Assembly: GCF_037975245.1 (NCBI RefSeq)
Contig: NC_092574.1
Span: 71,001 to 135,000 of the forward strand
Source of the DNA: Apostichopus japonicus
Taxonomy: Eukaryota; Echinodermata; Holothuroidea; Aspidochirotida; Stichopodidae
DNA length: 64,000 nt
Direction of reading: 5' to 3'
Made by a program: the position numbers and the translations under genes. Under the pieces are notes generated by a model. The model was not told the DNA's origin. It saw only the letters and a list, made by a program, of their open reading frames with translations, and did no database searches. Shown one piece after another: positions 1 through 11,825 of this stretch (its first letter is position 1; each line of letters opens with the position of its first letter).

Positions 1-101
1 TCGAGACCAGGTGGGGGCAGTTTGCTTTTGCCGCGATCTTATACGGTCTCTGGGAACTTTAAGTATTAGAAACGAACATAGATTTATATCAACTGCTGTC
101 G

Positions 102-164
102 TGGCGCGGTTGGTTGCTCTGTACCTCGAGAGCGTGACGTATTTTGGATCGCGGGCTCGAGACC
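102..164 (+). promoter_or_regulatory. tRNA-like internal Pol III promoter in a representative monomer (A box plus B box)
   Basis: TGGCGCGGTTGG at 102-113 matches the type 2 Pol III A box (TRGYNNARNNGG) at all but one specified position, with G where A14 is expected. GGCTCGAGACC at 154-164 matches the B box (GGTTCGANNCC) at all but one, with C for T54. Start-to-start spacing is 52 bp, within the range of tRNA genes and tRNA-derived SINEs. A TATA-like TTTATATC lies just upstream at 83-90, and a TTTT tract lies about 20 bp downstream of the B box (GCAGTTTGCTTTTGCCG). The same layout recurs in almost every monomer. The cloverleaf is degenerate (an 8-base anticodon-like loop and imperfect T and acceptor stems), so this is a SINE-type head and not a functional tRNA gene. 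Confidence 0.65.
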
Positions 165-879
165 AGGTAGGGGCAGTTTGCTTTTGCCGCGATCTCATAC
201 GGCCCCTGGAACTTTAAGTATTAGAAACGAACATAGATTTATATCAACTGCTGTCGTGGCGCGGTTGGTTGCTCTGTACCTCGAGAGCGTGACGTATTTT
301 GGATCGCGGGCTCGAGACCAGGTGGGGGCAGTTTGCTTTTTCCGCGATCTCATACGGCCCATGGAACTTTAAGTATTAGAAACGAACATAGATTTATATC
401 AACTGCTGTCGTGGCGCGGTTGGTTGCTCTGTACCTCGAGAGCGTGACGTATTTTTGGATCGCGGGCTCGAGACCAGGTGGGGGCAGTTTGCTTTTGCCG
501 CGATCTCATACGGTCTCTGGGAACTTTAAGTATTAGAAACGAACATAGATTTATATCAACTGCTGTCGTGGCGCGGTTGGTTGCTCTGTACCTCGAGAGC
601 GTGACGTTTTTTGGATCGCGGGCTCGAGACCAGGTAGGGGCAGTTTGCTTTTGCCGCGATCTCATACGGCCCCTGGAACTTTAAGTATTAGAAACGAACA
701 TAGATTTATATCAACTGCTGTCGTGGCGCGGTTGGTTGCTCTGTACCTCGAGAGCGTGACGTATTTTGGATCGCGGGCTCGAGACCAGGTGGGGGCAGTT
801 TGCTTTTTCCGCGATCTCATACGGCCCATGGAACTTTAAGTATTAGAAACGAACATAGATTTATATCAACTGCTGTCGT

Positions 880-2439
880 GGCGCCTATGGTTGCTCTGTA
901 CCTCGAGAGCGTGACGTATTTTGGATCGCGGGCTCGAGACCAGGTGGGGGCAGTTTGCTTTTTCCGCGATCTCATACGGTCTCTGGGAACTTTAAGTATT
1001 AGAAACGAACATAGATTTATATCAACTGCTGTCGTGGCGCGGTTGGTTGCTCTGTACCTCGAGAGCGTGACGATTTTTGGATCGCGGGCTCGAGACCAGG
1101 TGGGGGCAATTTGCTTTTGCCGCGATCTCATACGGTCTCTGGGAACTTTAAGTATTAGAAACGAACATAGATTTATATCAACTGCTGTCGTGGCGCGGTT
1201 GGTTGCTCTGTACCTCGAGAGCGTGACGTATTTTGGATCGCGGGCTCGAGACCAGGTGGGGGCAGTTTGCTTTTGCCGCGATCTCATACGGTCTCTGGGA
1301 ACTTTAAGTATTAGAAACGAACAAAGATTTATATCAACTGCTGTCGTGGCGCGGTTGGTTGCTCTGTACCTCGAGAGCGTGACGATTTTTGGATCGCGGG
1401 CTCGAGACCAGGTGGGGGCAGTTTGCTTTTGCCGCGATCTCATACGGTCTCTGGGAACTTTAAGTATTAGAAACGAACATAGATTTATATCAACTGCTGT
1501 CGTGGCGCGGTTGGTTGCTCTGTACCTCGAGAGCGTGACGATTTTTGGATCGCGGGCTCGAGACCAGGTGGGGGCAGTTTGCTTTTGCCGCGATCTCATA
1601 CGGTCTCTGGGAACTTTAAGTATTAGAAACGAACATAGATTTATATCAACTGCTGTCGTGGCGCCTATGGTTGCTCTGTACCTCGAGAGCGTGACGTATT
1701 TTGGATCGCGGGCTCGAGACCAGGTGGGGGCAGTTTGCTTTTGCCGCGATCTCATACGGTCTCTGGGAACTTTAAGTATTAGAAACGAACATAGATTTAT
1801 ATCAACTGCTGTCGTGGCGCGGTTGGTTGCTCTGTACCTCGAGAGCGTGACGATTTTTGGATCGCGGGCTCGAGACCAGGTGGGGGCAATTTGCTTTTGC
1901 CGCGATCTCATACGGTCTCTGGGAACTTTAAGTATTAGAAACGAACATAGATTTATATCAACTGCTGTCGTGGCGCGGTTGGTTGCTCTGTACCTCGAGA
2001 GCGTGACGTATTTTGGATCGCGGGCTCGAGACCAGGTGGGGGCAGTTTGCTTTTGCCGCGATCTCATACGGTCTCTGGGAACTTTAAGTATTAGAAACGA
2101 ACAAAGATTTATATCAACTGCTGTCGTGGCGCGGTTGGTTGCTCTGTACCTCGAGAGCGTGACGATTTTTGGATCGCGGGCTCGAGACCAGGTGGGGGCA
2201 GTTTGCTTTTGCCGCGATCTCATACGGTCTCTGGGAACTTTAAGTATTAGAAACGAACATAGATTTATATCAACTGCTGTCGTGGCGCGGTTGGTTGCTC
2301 TGTACCTCGAGAGCGTGACGATTTTTGGATCGCGGGCTCGAGACCAGGTGGGGGCAGTTTGCTTTTGCCGCGATCTCATACGGTCTCTGGGAACTTTAAG
2401 TATTAGAAACGAACATAGATTTATATCAACTGCTGTCGT
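880..2439 (+). repeat. Higher-order repeat: two 780-bp blocks of five monomers
   Basis: Rare private variants recur exactly 780 bp (5 x 156) apart. GTGGCGCCTATGG appears near 879 and 1659, GGGGGCAATTTGC near 1105 and 1885, and GAACAAAGATTT near 1319 and 2099. The order of GACGTATTTT and GACGATTTTT monomers is also kept between the two blocks. The blocks are nearly identical; one difference is TTTTTCCGCG against TTTTGCCGCG near the start. This is block amplification by unequal exchange or a similar process. Confidence 0.9.
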
Positions 2440-5400
2440 GGCGCGGTTGGTTGCTCTGTACCTCGAGAGCGTGACGATTTTTGGATCGCGGGCTCGAGAC
2501 CAGGTGGGGGCAGTTTGCTTTTTCCGCGATCTCATACGGTCTCTGGGAACTTTAAGTATTAGAAACGAACATAGATTTATATCAACTGCTGTCGTGGCGC
2601 GGTTGGTTGCTCTGTACCTCGAGAGCGTGACGTATTTCGGATCGCGGGCTCGAGACCAGGTGGGGGCAGTTTGCTTTTGCCGCGATCTCATACGGCCCCT
2701 GGAACTTTAAGTATTAGAAACGAACATAGATTTATATCAACTGCTGTCGTGGCGCGGTTGGTTGCTCTGTACCTCGAGAGCGTGACGTATTTTGGATCGC
2801 GGGCTCGAGACCAGGTGGGGGCAGTTTGCTTTTGCCGGGATCTTATACGGTCTCTGGGAACTTTAAGTATTAGAAACGAACATAGATTTATATCAACTGC
2901 TGTCGTGGCGCGGTTGATTGCTCTGTACCTCGAGAGCGTGACGTATTTGGATCGCGGGCTCGAGACCAGGTGGGGCAGTTTGCTTTTTCCGCGATCTTAT
3001 ACGGTCTCTGGGAATTTTAAGTATTAGAAACGAACATAGATTTATATCAACTGCTGTCGTGGCGCGGTTGGTTGCTCTGTACCTCGAGAGCGTGACGTAT
3101 TTTGGATCGCGGGCTCGAGACCAGGTGGGGGCAGTTTGCTTTTGCCCGATCTGATACGGTCTCTGGGAACTTTAAGTATTAGAAACGAACATAGATTTAT
3201 ATCAACTGCTGTCGTGGCGCGGTTGGTTGCTCTGTACCTCGAGAGCGTGACGTATTTTGGACCGCGGGCTCGAGACCAGGTGGGGCAGTTTGCTTTTGCC
3301 GCGATCTCATACGGTCTCTGGAACTTTAAGTATTAGAAACGAACATAGATTTATATCAACTGCTGTCGTGGCGCGGTTGGTTGCTCTGTACCTCGAGAGC
3401 GTGACGTATTTTGGATCGCGGGCTCGAGACCAGGTGGGGGCAGTTTGCTTTTGCCGCGATCTCATACGGTCTCTGGGAACTTTAAGTATTAGAAACGAAC
3501 ATAGATTTATATCAACTGCTGTCGTGGCGCGGTTGGTTGCTCTGTCCCTGTAGAGCGTGACGATTTTTGGATCGCGGGCTCGAGACCAGGTGGGGGCAGT
3601 TTGCTTTTGCCGCGATCTGGTACGGTCTCTGGAACTTTAAGTATTAGAAACGAACATAGATTTATATCAACTGCTGTCGTGGCGCGGTTGGTTGCTCTGT
3701 ACCTCGAGAGCGTGACGTATTTTGGATCGCGGGCTCGAGACCAGGTGGGGGCAGTTTGCTTTTGCCGCGATCTCATACGGTCTCTGGGAACTTTAAGTAT
3801 AAGAAACGAACATAGATTTATATCAACTGCTGTCGTGGCGCGGTTGGTTGCTCTGTACCTCGAGAGCGTGACGATTTTTGGATCGCGGGCTCGAGACCAG
3901 GTGGGGGCAGTTTGCTTTTGTCGCGATCTCATACGGTCTCTGTGAACTTTAAGTATTAGAAACGAACATAGATTTATATCAACTGCTGTCGTGGCGCGGT
4001 TGGTTGCTCTGTACCTCGAGAGCGTAACGATTTTTGGATCGCGGGCTCGAGACCAGGTGGGGGCAGTTTGCTTTTGCCGCGATCTCATACGGTCTCTGGG
4101 AACTTTAAGTATTAGAAACGAACATAGATTTATATCAACTGCTGTCGTGGCGCGGTTGATTGCTCTGTACCTCGAGAGCGTGACGTATTTTGGATCGCGG
4201 GCTCGAGACCAGGTGGGGGCAGTTTGCTTTTGCCGCGATCTCATACGGTCTCTGGGAACTTTAAGTATTAGAAACGAACATAGATTTATATCAACTGCTG
4301 TCGTGGCGCGGTTGATTGCTCTGTACCTCGAGAGCGTGACGTATTTTGGATCGCGGGCTCGAGACCAGGTGGGGGCAGTTTGCTTTTGCCGCGATCTCAT
4401 ACGGTCTCTGGGAACTTTAAGTATTAGAAACGAACATAGATTTATATCAACTGCTGTCGTGGCGCGGTTGATTGCTCTGTACCTCGAGAGCGTGACGTAT
4501 TTTGGATCGCTGGCTCGAGACCAGGTGGGGCAGTTTGCTTTTGCCGCGATCTCATACGGTCTCTGGGAATTTTAAGTATTAGAAACGAACATAGATTTAT
4601 ATCAACTGCTGTCGTGGCGCGGTTGGTTGCTCTGTACCTCGAGAGCGTGACGATTTTTGGATCGCGGGCTCGAGACCAGGTGGGGGCAGTTTGCTTTTGC
4701 CGCGATCTCATACGGTCTCTGGGAACTTTAAGTATTAGAAACGAACATAGATTTATATCAACTGCTGTCGTGGCGCGGTTGGTTGCTCTGTACCTCGAGA
4801 GCGTGACGTTTTCTGGATCGCGGGCTCGAGACCAGGTGGGGGCAGTTTGCTTTTGCCGCGATCTCATACGGTCTCTGGGAACTTTAAGTATTAGAAACGA
4901 ACATAGATTTATATCAACTGCTGTCGTGGCGCGGTTGGTTGCTCTGTACCTCGAGAGCGTGACGTTTTTTGGATCGCGGGCTCGAGACCAGGTGGGGGCA
5001 GATTGCTTTTGCCGCGATCTCATACGGTCTCTGGGAACTTTAAGTATTAGAAACGAACATAGATTTATATCAACTGCTGTCGTGGCGCGGTTGGTTGCTC
5101 TGTACCTCGAGAGCGTGACGTATTTTGGATCGCTGGCTCGAGACCAGGTGGGGCAGTTTGCTTTTGCCGCGATCTCATACGGTCTCTGGGAATTTTAAGT
5201 ATTAGAAACGAACATAGATTTATATCAACTGCTGTCGTGGCGCGGTTGGTTGCTCTGTACCTCGAGAGCGTGACGATTTTTGGATCGCGGGCTCGAGACC
5301 AGGTGGGGGCAGTTTGCTTTTGCCGCGATCTCATACGGTCTCTGTGAACTTTAAGTATTAGAAACGAACATAGATTTATATCAACTGCTGTCGTGGCGCG

Positions 5401-8400
5401 GTTGGTTGCTCTGTACCTCGAGAGCGTGACGTATTTTTGGATCGCGGGCTCGAGACCAGGTGGGGGCAGTTTGCTTTTGCCGCGATCTCATACGGTCTCT
5501 GTGAACTTTAAGTATTAGAAACGAACATAGATTTATATCAACTGCTGTCGTGGCGCGGTTGGTTGCTCTGTACCTCGAGAGCGTGACGTATTTTGGATCG
5601 CTGGCTCGAGACCAGGTGGGGGCAGTTTGCTTTTGCCGCGATCTCATACGGTCTCTGGGAACTTTAAGTATTAGAAACGAACATAGATTTATATCAACTG
5701 CTGTCGTGGCGCGGTTGGTTGCTCTGTACCTCGAGAGCGTGACGTTTTCTGGATCGCGGGCTCGAGACCAGGTGGGGGCAGTTTGCTTTTGCCGCGATCT
5801 CATACGGTCTCTGGGAACTTTAAGTATTAGAAACGAACATAGATTTATATCAACTGCTGTCGTGGCGCGGTTGGTTGCTCTGTAGCTCGAGAGCGTGACG
5901 TTTTTTGGATCGCGGGCTCGAGACCAGGTGGGGGCAGTTTGCTTTTGCCGCGATCTCATACGGTCTCTGGGAACTTTAAGTATTAGAAACGAACATAGAT
6001 TTATATCAACTGCTGTCGTGGCGCGGTTGGTTGCTCTGTACCTCGAGAGCGTGACGTATTTTGGATCGCGGGCTCGAGACCGGGTGGGGGCAGTTTGCTT
6101 TTGCCGCGATCTCATACGGTCTCTGGGAACTTTAAGTATTAGAAACGAACATAGATTTATATCAACTGCTGTCGTGGCGTGGTTGATTGCTCTGTACCTC
6201 GAGAGCGTGACGTATTTTGGATCGCGGGCTCGAGACCAGGTGGGGGCAGTTTGCTTTTGCCGCGATCTCATACGGTCTCTGGGAACTTTAAGTATTAGAA
6301 ACGAACATAGTTTTATATCAACTGCTGTCGTGGCGCGGTTGGTTGCTCTGTACCTCGAGAGCGTGACGATTTTTGGATCGCGGGCTCGAGACCAGGTGGG
6401 GGCAGTTTGCTTTTGCCGCGATCTCATACGGTCTCTGGGAACTTTAAGTATTAGAAACGAACATAGATTTATATCAACTGCTGTCGTGGCGCGGTTGGTT
6501 GCTCTGTACCTCGAGAGCGTAACGATTTTTAGATCGCGGGCTCGAGACCAGGTGGGGGCAGTTTGCTTTTGCCGCGATCTCATACGGTCTCTGGGAACTT
6601 TAAGTATTAGAAACGAACATAGATTTATATCAACTGCTGTCGTGGCGCGGTTGGTTGCTCTGTACCTCGAGAGCGTGACGTATTTTGGATCGCGGGCTCG
6701 AGACCAGGTGGGGGCAGTTTGCTTTTGCCGCGATCTCATACGGTCTCTGGGAACTTTAAGTATTAGAAACGAACATAGATTTATATCAACTGCTGTCGTG
6801 GCGTGGTTGATTGCTCTGTACCTCGAGAGCGTGACGTATTTTGGATCGCGGGCTCGAGACCAGGTGGGGGCAGTTTGCTTTTGCCGCGATCTCATACGGT
6901 CTCTGGGAACTTTAAGTATTAGAAACGAACATAGTTTTATATCAACTGCTGTCGTGGCCCGGTTGGTTGCTCTGTACCTCGAGAGCGTGACGATTTTTGG
7001 ATCGCGGGCTCGAGACCAGGTGGGGGCAGTTTGCTTTTGCCGCGATCTCATACGGTCTCTGGGAACTTTAAGTATTAGAAACGAACATAGATTTATATCA
7101 ACTGCTGTCGTGGCGCGGTTGGTTGCTCTGTACCTCGAGAGCGTGACGATTTTTGGATCGCGGGCTCGAGACCCGGTGGGGGCAGTTTGCTTTTGCCGCG
7201 ATCTCATACGGTCTCTGGGAACTTTAAGTATTAGAAACGAACATAGATTTATATCAACTGCTGTCGTGGCGCGGTTGGTTGCTCTGTACCTCGAGAGCGT
7301 GACGTTTTCTGGATCGCGGGCTCGAGACCAGGTGGGGGCAGTTTGCTTTTGCCGCGATCTCATACGGTCTCTGGGAACTTTAAGTATTAGAAACGAACAT
7401 AGATTTATATCAACTGCTGTCGTGGCGCGGTTGGTTGCTCTGTACCTCGAGAGCGTGACGTTTTTTGGATCGCGGGCTCGAGACCAGGTGGGGGCAGTTT
7501 GCTTTTGCCGCGATCTCATACGGTCTCTGGGAACTTTAAGTATTAGAAACGAACATAGATTTATATCAACTGCTGTCGTGGCGCGGTTGGTTGCTCTGTA
7601 CCTCGAGAGCGTGACGTATTTTGGATCGCGGGCTCGAGACCAGGTGGGGCAGTTTGCTTTTGCCGCGATCTTATACGGTCTCTGGGAATTTAAAGTATTA
7701 GAAACGAACATAGATTTATATCAACTGCTGTCGTGGCGCGGTTGGTTGCTCTGTACCTCGAGAGCGTGACGATTTTTGGATCGCGGGCTCGAGACCAGGT
7801 GGGGGCAGTTTGCTTTTGCCGCGATCTCATACGGTCTATGGGAACTTTAAGTATTAGAAACGAACATAGATTTATATCAACTGCTGTCGTGGCGCGGTTG
7901 GTTGCTCTGTACCTCGAGAGCGTGACGTATTTTGGATCGCGGGCTCGAGACCACGTGGGGCAGTTTGCTTTTGCCGCGATCTCATACGGTCTCTGGGAAC
8001 TTTAAGTATTAGAAACGAACATAGATTTATATCAACTGCTGTCGTGGCGCGGTTGGTTGCTCTGTACCTCGAGAGCGTGACGTTTTCTGGATCGCGGGCT
8101 CGAGACCAGGTGGGGGCAGTTTGCTTTTGCCGCGATCTCATACGGTCTCTGGGAACTTTAAGTATTAGAAACGAACATAGATTTATATCAACTGCTGTCG
8201 TGGCGCGGTTGGTTGCTCTGTACCTCGAGAGCGTGACGATTTTTGGATCGCGGGCTCGAGACCAGGTGGGGGCAGTTTGCTTTTGCCGCGATCTCATACG
8301 GTCTCTGGGAACTTTAAGTATTAGAAACGAACATAGATTTATATCAACTGCTGTCGTGGCGCGGTTGGTTGCTCTGTACCTCGAGAGCGTGACGTATTTT

Positions 8401-11400
8401 GGATCGCGGGCTCGAGACCAGGTGGGGGCAGTTTGCTTTTGCCGCGATCTTATACGGTCTCTGGAACTTTAAGTATTAGAAACGAACATAGATTTATATC
8501 AACTGCTGTCGTGGCGCGGTTGGTTGCTCTGTTCCTCGAGAGCGTGACGTTTTTTGGATCGCGGGCTCGAGACCAGGTGGGGGCAGTTTGCTTTTGCCGC
8601 GATCTCATACGGTCTCTGGGAACTTTAAGTATTAGAAACGAACATAGATTTATATCAACTGCTGTCGTGGCGTGGTTGATTGCTCTGTACCTCGAGAGCG
8701 TGACGTATTTTGGATCGCGGGCTCGAGACCAGGTGGGGGCAGTTTGCTTTTGCCGCGATCTCATACGGTCTCTGGGAATTTTAAGTATTAGAAACGAACA
8801 TAGATTTATATCAACTGCTGTCGTGGCGCGGTTGGTTGCTCTGTACCTCGAGAGCGTGACGATTTTTGGATCGCGGGCTCGAGACCAGGTGGGGGCAGTT
8901 TGCTTTTGCCGCGATCTCATACGGTCTATGGAAACTTTAAGTATTAGAAACGAACATAGATTTATATCAACTGCTGTCGTGGCGCGGTTGGTTGCTCTGT
9001 ACCTCGAGAGCGTGACGTATTTTGGATCGCTGGCTCGAGACCAGGTGGGGCAGTTTGCTTTTGCCGCGATCTTATACGGTCTCTGGGAATTTTAAGTATT
9101 AGAAACGAACATAGATTTATATCAACTGCTGTCGTGGCGCGGTTGGTTGCTCTGTACCTCGAGAGCGTGACGATTTTTGGATCGCGGGCTCGAGACCAGG
9201 TGGGGGCAGCTTGCTTTTGCCGCGATCTCATACGGTCTATGGGAACTTTACGTATTAGAAACGAACATAGATTTATATCAACTGCTGTCGTGGCGCGGTT
9301 GGTTGCTCTGTACCTCGAGAGCGTGACGTATTTTGGATCGCGGGCTCGAGACCAGGTGGGGGCAGTTTGCTTTTGCCGCGATCTCATACGGTCTCTGGGA
9401 ACTTTAAGTATTAGAAACGAACATAGATTTATATCAACTGCTGTCGTGGCGCGGTTGGTTGCTCTGTACCTCGAGAGCGTGACGTTTTCTGGATCGCGGG
9501 CTCGAGACCAGGTGGGGGCAGTTTGCTTTTGCCGCGATCTCATACGGTCTCTGGGAACTTTAAGTATTAGAAACGAACATAGATTTATATCAACTGCTGT
9601 CGTGGCGCGGTTGGTTGCTCTGTACCTCGAGAGCGTGACGATTTTTGGATCGCGGGCTCGAGACCAGGTGGGGGCAGTTTGCTTTTGCCGCGATCTCATA
9701 CGGTCTCTGGGAACTTTAAGTATTAGAAACGAACATAGATTTATATCAACTGCTGTCGTGGCGCGGTTGGTTGCTCTGTACCTCGAGAGCGTAACGATTT
9801 TTAAATCGCGGGCTCGAGACCAGGTGGGGGCAGTTTGCTTTTGCCGCGATCTCATACGGTCTCTGGGAACTTTAAGTATTAGAAACGAACATAGATTTAT
9901 ATCAACTGCTGTCGTGGCGCGGTTGGTTGCTCTGTACCTCGAGAGCGTGACGTATTTTGGATCGCGGGCTCGAGACCAGGTGGGGGCAGTTTGCTTTTGC
10001 CGCGATCTCATACGGTCTCTGGAACTTTAAGTATTAGAAACGAACATAGATTTATATCAACTGCTGTCGTGGCGCGGTTGGTTGCTCTGTACCTCGAGAG
10101 CGTGACGTTTTTTGGATCGCGGGCTCGAGACCAGGTGGGGGCAGTTTGCTTTTGCCGCGATCTCATACGGTCTCTGGGAACTTTAAGTATTAGAAACGAA
10201 CATAGATTTATATCAACTGCTGTCGTGGCGTGGTTGATTGCTCTGTACCTCGAGAGCGTGACGTATTTTGGATCGCGGGCTCGAGACCAGGTGGGGGCAG
10301 TTTGCTTTTGCCGCGATCTCATACGGTCTCTGGGAACTTTAAGTATTAGAAACGAACATAGTTTTATATCAACTGCTGTCGTGGCGCGGTTGGTTGCTCT
10401 GTACCTCGAGAGCGTGACGATTTTTGGATCGCGGGCTCGAGACCAGGTGGGGGCAGTTTGCTTTTGCCGCGATCTCATACGGTCTCTGGGAACTTTAAGT
10501 ATTAGAAACGAACATAGATTTATATCAACTGCTGTCGTGGCGCGGTTGGTTGCTCTGTACCTCGAGAGCGTGACGATTTTTGGATCCCGGGCTCGAGACC
10601 CGGTGGGGGCAGTTTGCTTTTGCCGCGATCTCATACGGTCTCTGGGAACTTTAAGTATTAGAAACGAACATAGATTTATATCAACTGCTGTCGTGGCGCG
10701 GTTGGTTGCTCTGTACCTCGAGAGCGTGACGATTTTTGAATCGCGGGCTCGAGACCAGGTGGGGGCAGTTTGCTTTTGCCGCGATCTCATACGGTCTCTG
10801 GGAACTTTAAGTATTAGAAACGAACATAGATTTATATCAACTGCTGTCGTGGCGCGGTTGGTTGCTCTGTACCTCGAGAGCGTGACGATTTTTGGATCCC
10901 TGGCTCGAGACCAGGTGGGGGCAGTTTGCTTTTGCCGCGATCTCATACGGTCTCTGGGAACTTTAAGTATTAGAAACGAACATAGATTTATATCAACTGC
11001 TGTCGTGGCGCGGTTGGTTGCTCTGTACCTCGAGAGCGTGACGATTTTTGGATCGCGGGCTCGAGACCAGGTGGGGGCAGTTTGCTTTTGCCGCGATCTC
11101 ATACGGTCTCTGGGAACTTTAAGTATTAGAAACGAACATAGATTTATATCAACTGCTGTCGTGGCGCGGTTGGTTGCTCTGTACCTCGAGAGCGTGACGA
11201 TTTTTTGATCGCGGGCTCGAGACCAGGTGGGGGCAGTTTGCTTTTGCCGCGATCTCATACGGTCTCTGGGAACTTTAAGTATTAGAAACGAACATAGATT
11301 TATATCAACTGCTGTCGTGGCGCGGTTGGTTGCTCTGTACCTCGAGAGCGTGACGTATCTTGGATCGCGGGCTCGAGACCAGGTGGGGGCAGTTTGCTTT

Positions 11401-11825
11401 TGCCGCGATCTCATACGGTCTCTGGGAACTTTAAGTATTAGAAACGAACATAGATTTATATCAACTGCTGTCGTGGCGCGGTTGGTTGCTCTGTACCTCG
11501 AGAGCGTGACGTATCTTGGATCGCGGGCTCGAGACCAGGTGGGGGCAGTTTGCTTTTGCCGCGATCTGGTACGGTCTCTGGAACTTTAAGTATTAGAAAC
11601 GAACATAGATTTATATCAACTGCTGTCGTGGCGCGGTTGGTTGCTCTGTACCTCGAGAGCGTGACGTATTTTGGATCGCGGGCTCGAGACCAGGTGGGGG
11701 CAGTTTGCTTTTGCCGCGATCTGGTACGGTCTCTGGAACTTTAAGTATTAGAAACGAACATAGATTTATATCAACTGCTGTCGTGGCGCGGTTGGTTGCT
11801 CTGTACCTCGAGAGCGTGACGTATT

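Noticed and set aside
70-90. CENP-B box in the monomer (complement of GTATTAGAAACGAAC)
   Set aside because: TTCGTT is present, but the rest of the motif, including the CGGG core, is missing.
800-2710. 636-codon plus-strand open frame made of 52-residue repeats (and similar frames throughout 1-39.9 kb on both strands)
   Set aside because: It is produced by the 156-bp satellite period. Comparable frames exist on the opposite strand, the frame breaks whenever a 155-bp monomer occurs, and no promoter or splice context supports coding.
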